A DNA stretch of 5,583 nucleotides, taken from contig JAHDDN010000378.1 of NCBI GenBank assembly GCA_020629335.1, forward strand, positions 1 to 5,583, in the 5' to 3' direction. The stretch comes from Chitinophagales bacterium (lineage in GTDB: Bacteria; Bacteroidota; Bacteroidia; Chitinophagales; UBA2359). Positions 5,180 to 5,583 of this stretch are shown here, in pieces; position 1 is the first letter of the stretch; every line of letters begins with the position of its first letter. Under the pieces are notes generated by a model. It searched no databases and was not told the DNA's origin. It saw only the letters and a list, made by a program, of their open reading frames with translations. The position numbers were made by a program, and so were the translations under genes.

Positions 5180-5583
5180 CTAACTTTCTGCTTCTGCCAA
5201 TAGCTCTTCATAAAATTTCGCATAAGAAGGTAAATACTCCTCCTGATGGTTTAAATAATCCAAAACAGGCTTACCAGAAGACTCTAAAGCCTTTAATACG
5301 GATTCATCTAAATTATCTTCTGCCTTAATTAAGGCATCCGCATAATGAATAGCACCTAAATGCAAATCTGTATTACTTGCATTTTGATAAGGAGCCATAT
5401 CTTCAGCTGTTACTCGCTTAATAACCGCTTTATCTCTAAAGCTTTCTCCCATATCTGCATCAAATGTATTACCATAAACAGAGTAGATAGAACGAGTATT
5501 CATGAACAAAGGATCATTTTTATAAGCTGTCTTCAAATAAACTGGCAATAAACTGGTCATCCATCCATGGCAATGTACCACAT
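5180..5583 (-). CDS. Short-form glycogen/starch synthase (GT5 domain), N-terminus outside the window
   Basis: This is the C-terminal 134 codons of a gene running off the right edge. The first complete codon is GTG read as Val, and the two remaining edge bases fit Asp, giving DVVHCHGWM. This block corresponds to the HAHDW-type substrate-binding motif of ADP/UDP-glucose-dependent GT5 synthases. SIYSVYGNTF (about visible residues 32-41) corresponds to the conserved TIHN-like strand and loop of that domain. The protein ends with AEAES and a TAG stop only about 130 residues after HCHGW. Full-length GlgA needs some 300 more residues for its C-terminal GT1 domain, so this is the short, single-domain form. 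I recall such proteins of about 270 residues in Bacteroidota next to DUF4270 and glmS. Whether the short form is catalytic alone is unclear, so no gene symbol is assigned. Confidence 0.82.
   Translation of the reverse strand, partial: VVHCHGWMTSLLPVYLKTAYKNDPLFMNTRSIYSVYGNTFDADMGESFRDKAVIKRVTAEDMAPYQNASNTDLHLGAIHYADALIKAEDNLDESVLKALESSGKPVLDYLNHQEEYLPSYAKFYEELLAEAES

Noticed and set aside
5360..5551. Plus-strand open frame of 63 codons opposite the GT5 synthase
   Set aside because: It is antisense to a recognisable conserved gene and shows no independent coding signal.

Overview
The window suggests a moderately AT-rich member of the Bacteroidota. The evidence is a DUF4270-type lipoprotein (a family I know only from this phylum), a short HCHGW-type GT5 glycogen/starch synthase, TAnnTTTG-like -7 promoter boxes, A/T-rich leaders without Shine-Dalgarno sites, and a GGGCGTG...CGGGCTATCCGCT...ATCCCTCACGC interspersed element. 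I recall this element type from other Bacteroidota genomes but could not search for it here. Saprospiria or a relative is a guess only.

All four protein genes lie on the minus strand, so transcription runs right to left. They are the 3' part of a short glycogen/starch synthase gene (5180-5583, cut by the window edge), a DUF4270 outer-membrane-type lipoprotein (3528-4922), glmS (1396-3246, complete), and a polytopic membrane protein of unknown function (66-1331). The first three match a gene order I remember from Bacteroidota and link sugar-nucleotide, glycogen and cell-envelope functions. A likely promoter precedes the lipoprotein gene and a weaker one precedes the membrane protein gene. I see no convincing classical terminator.

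The most interesting non-coding structure lies between the lipoprotein gene and glmS. About 227 bases (3287-3513) form a modular, highly structured element in plus orientation, antisense to the surrounding genes. It has a GGGCGTGCC head, a perfect 22-bp inverted repeat, a CGGGCTATCCGCTC bridge, a second stem region closed by a perfect 8-bp stem, and an ATCCCTCACGC tail. A separate short GC-rich palindrome (GGGCGCAC/GTGCGCCC) fills the loop of the first hairpin, so one repeat type appears nested in another. The first 60 bases of the window look like the head of a second, divergent copy in minus orientation, directly after the membrane protein gene and truncated by the window edge.

The longest non-genic stretches are 3247-3527 (281 bases, mostly the element) and 4923-5179 (257 bases, leader and promoter of the lipoprotein gene). 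No tRNA, rRNA, CRISPR array, transposase or defence system was seen.
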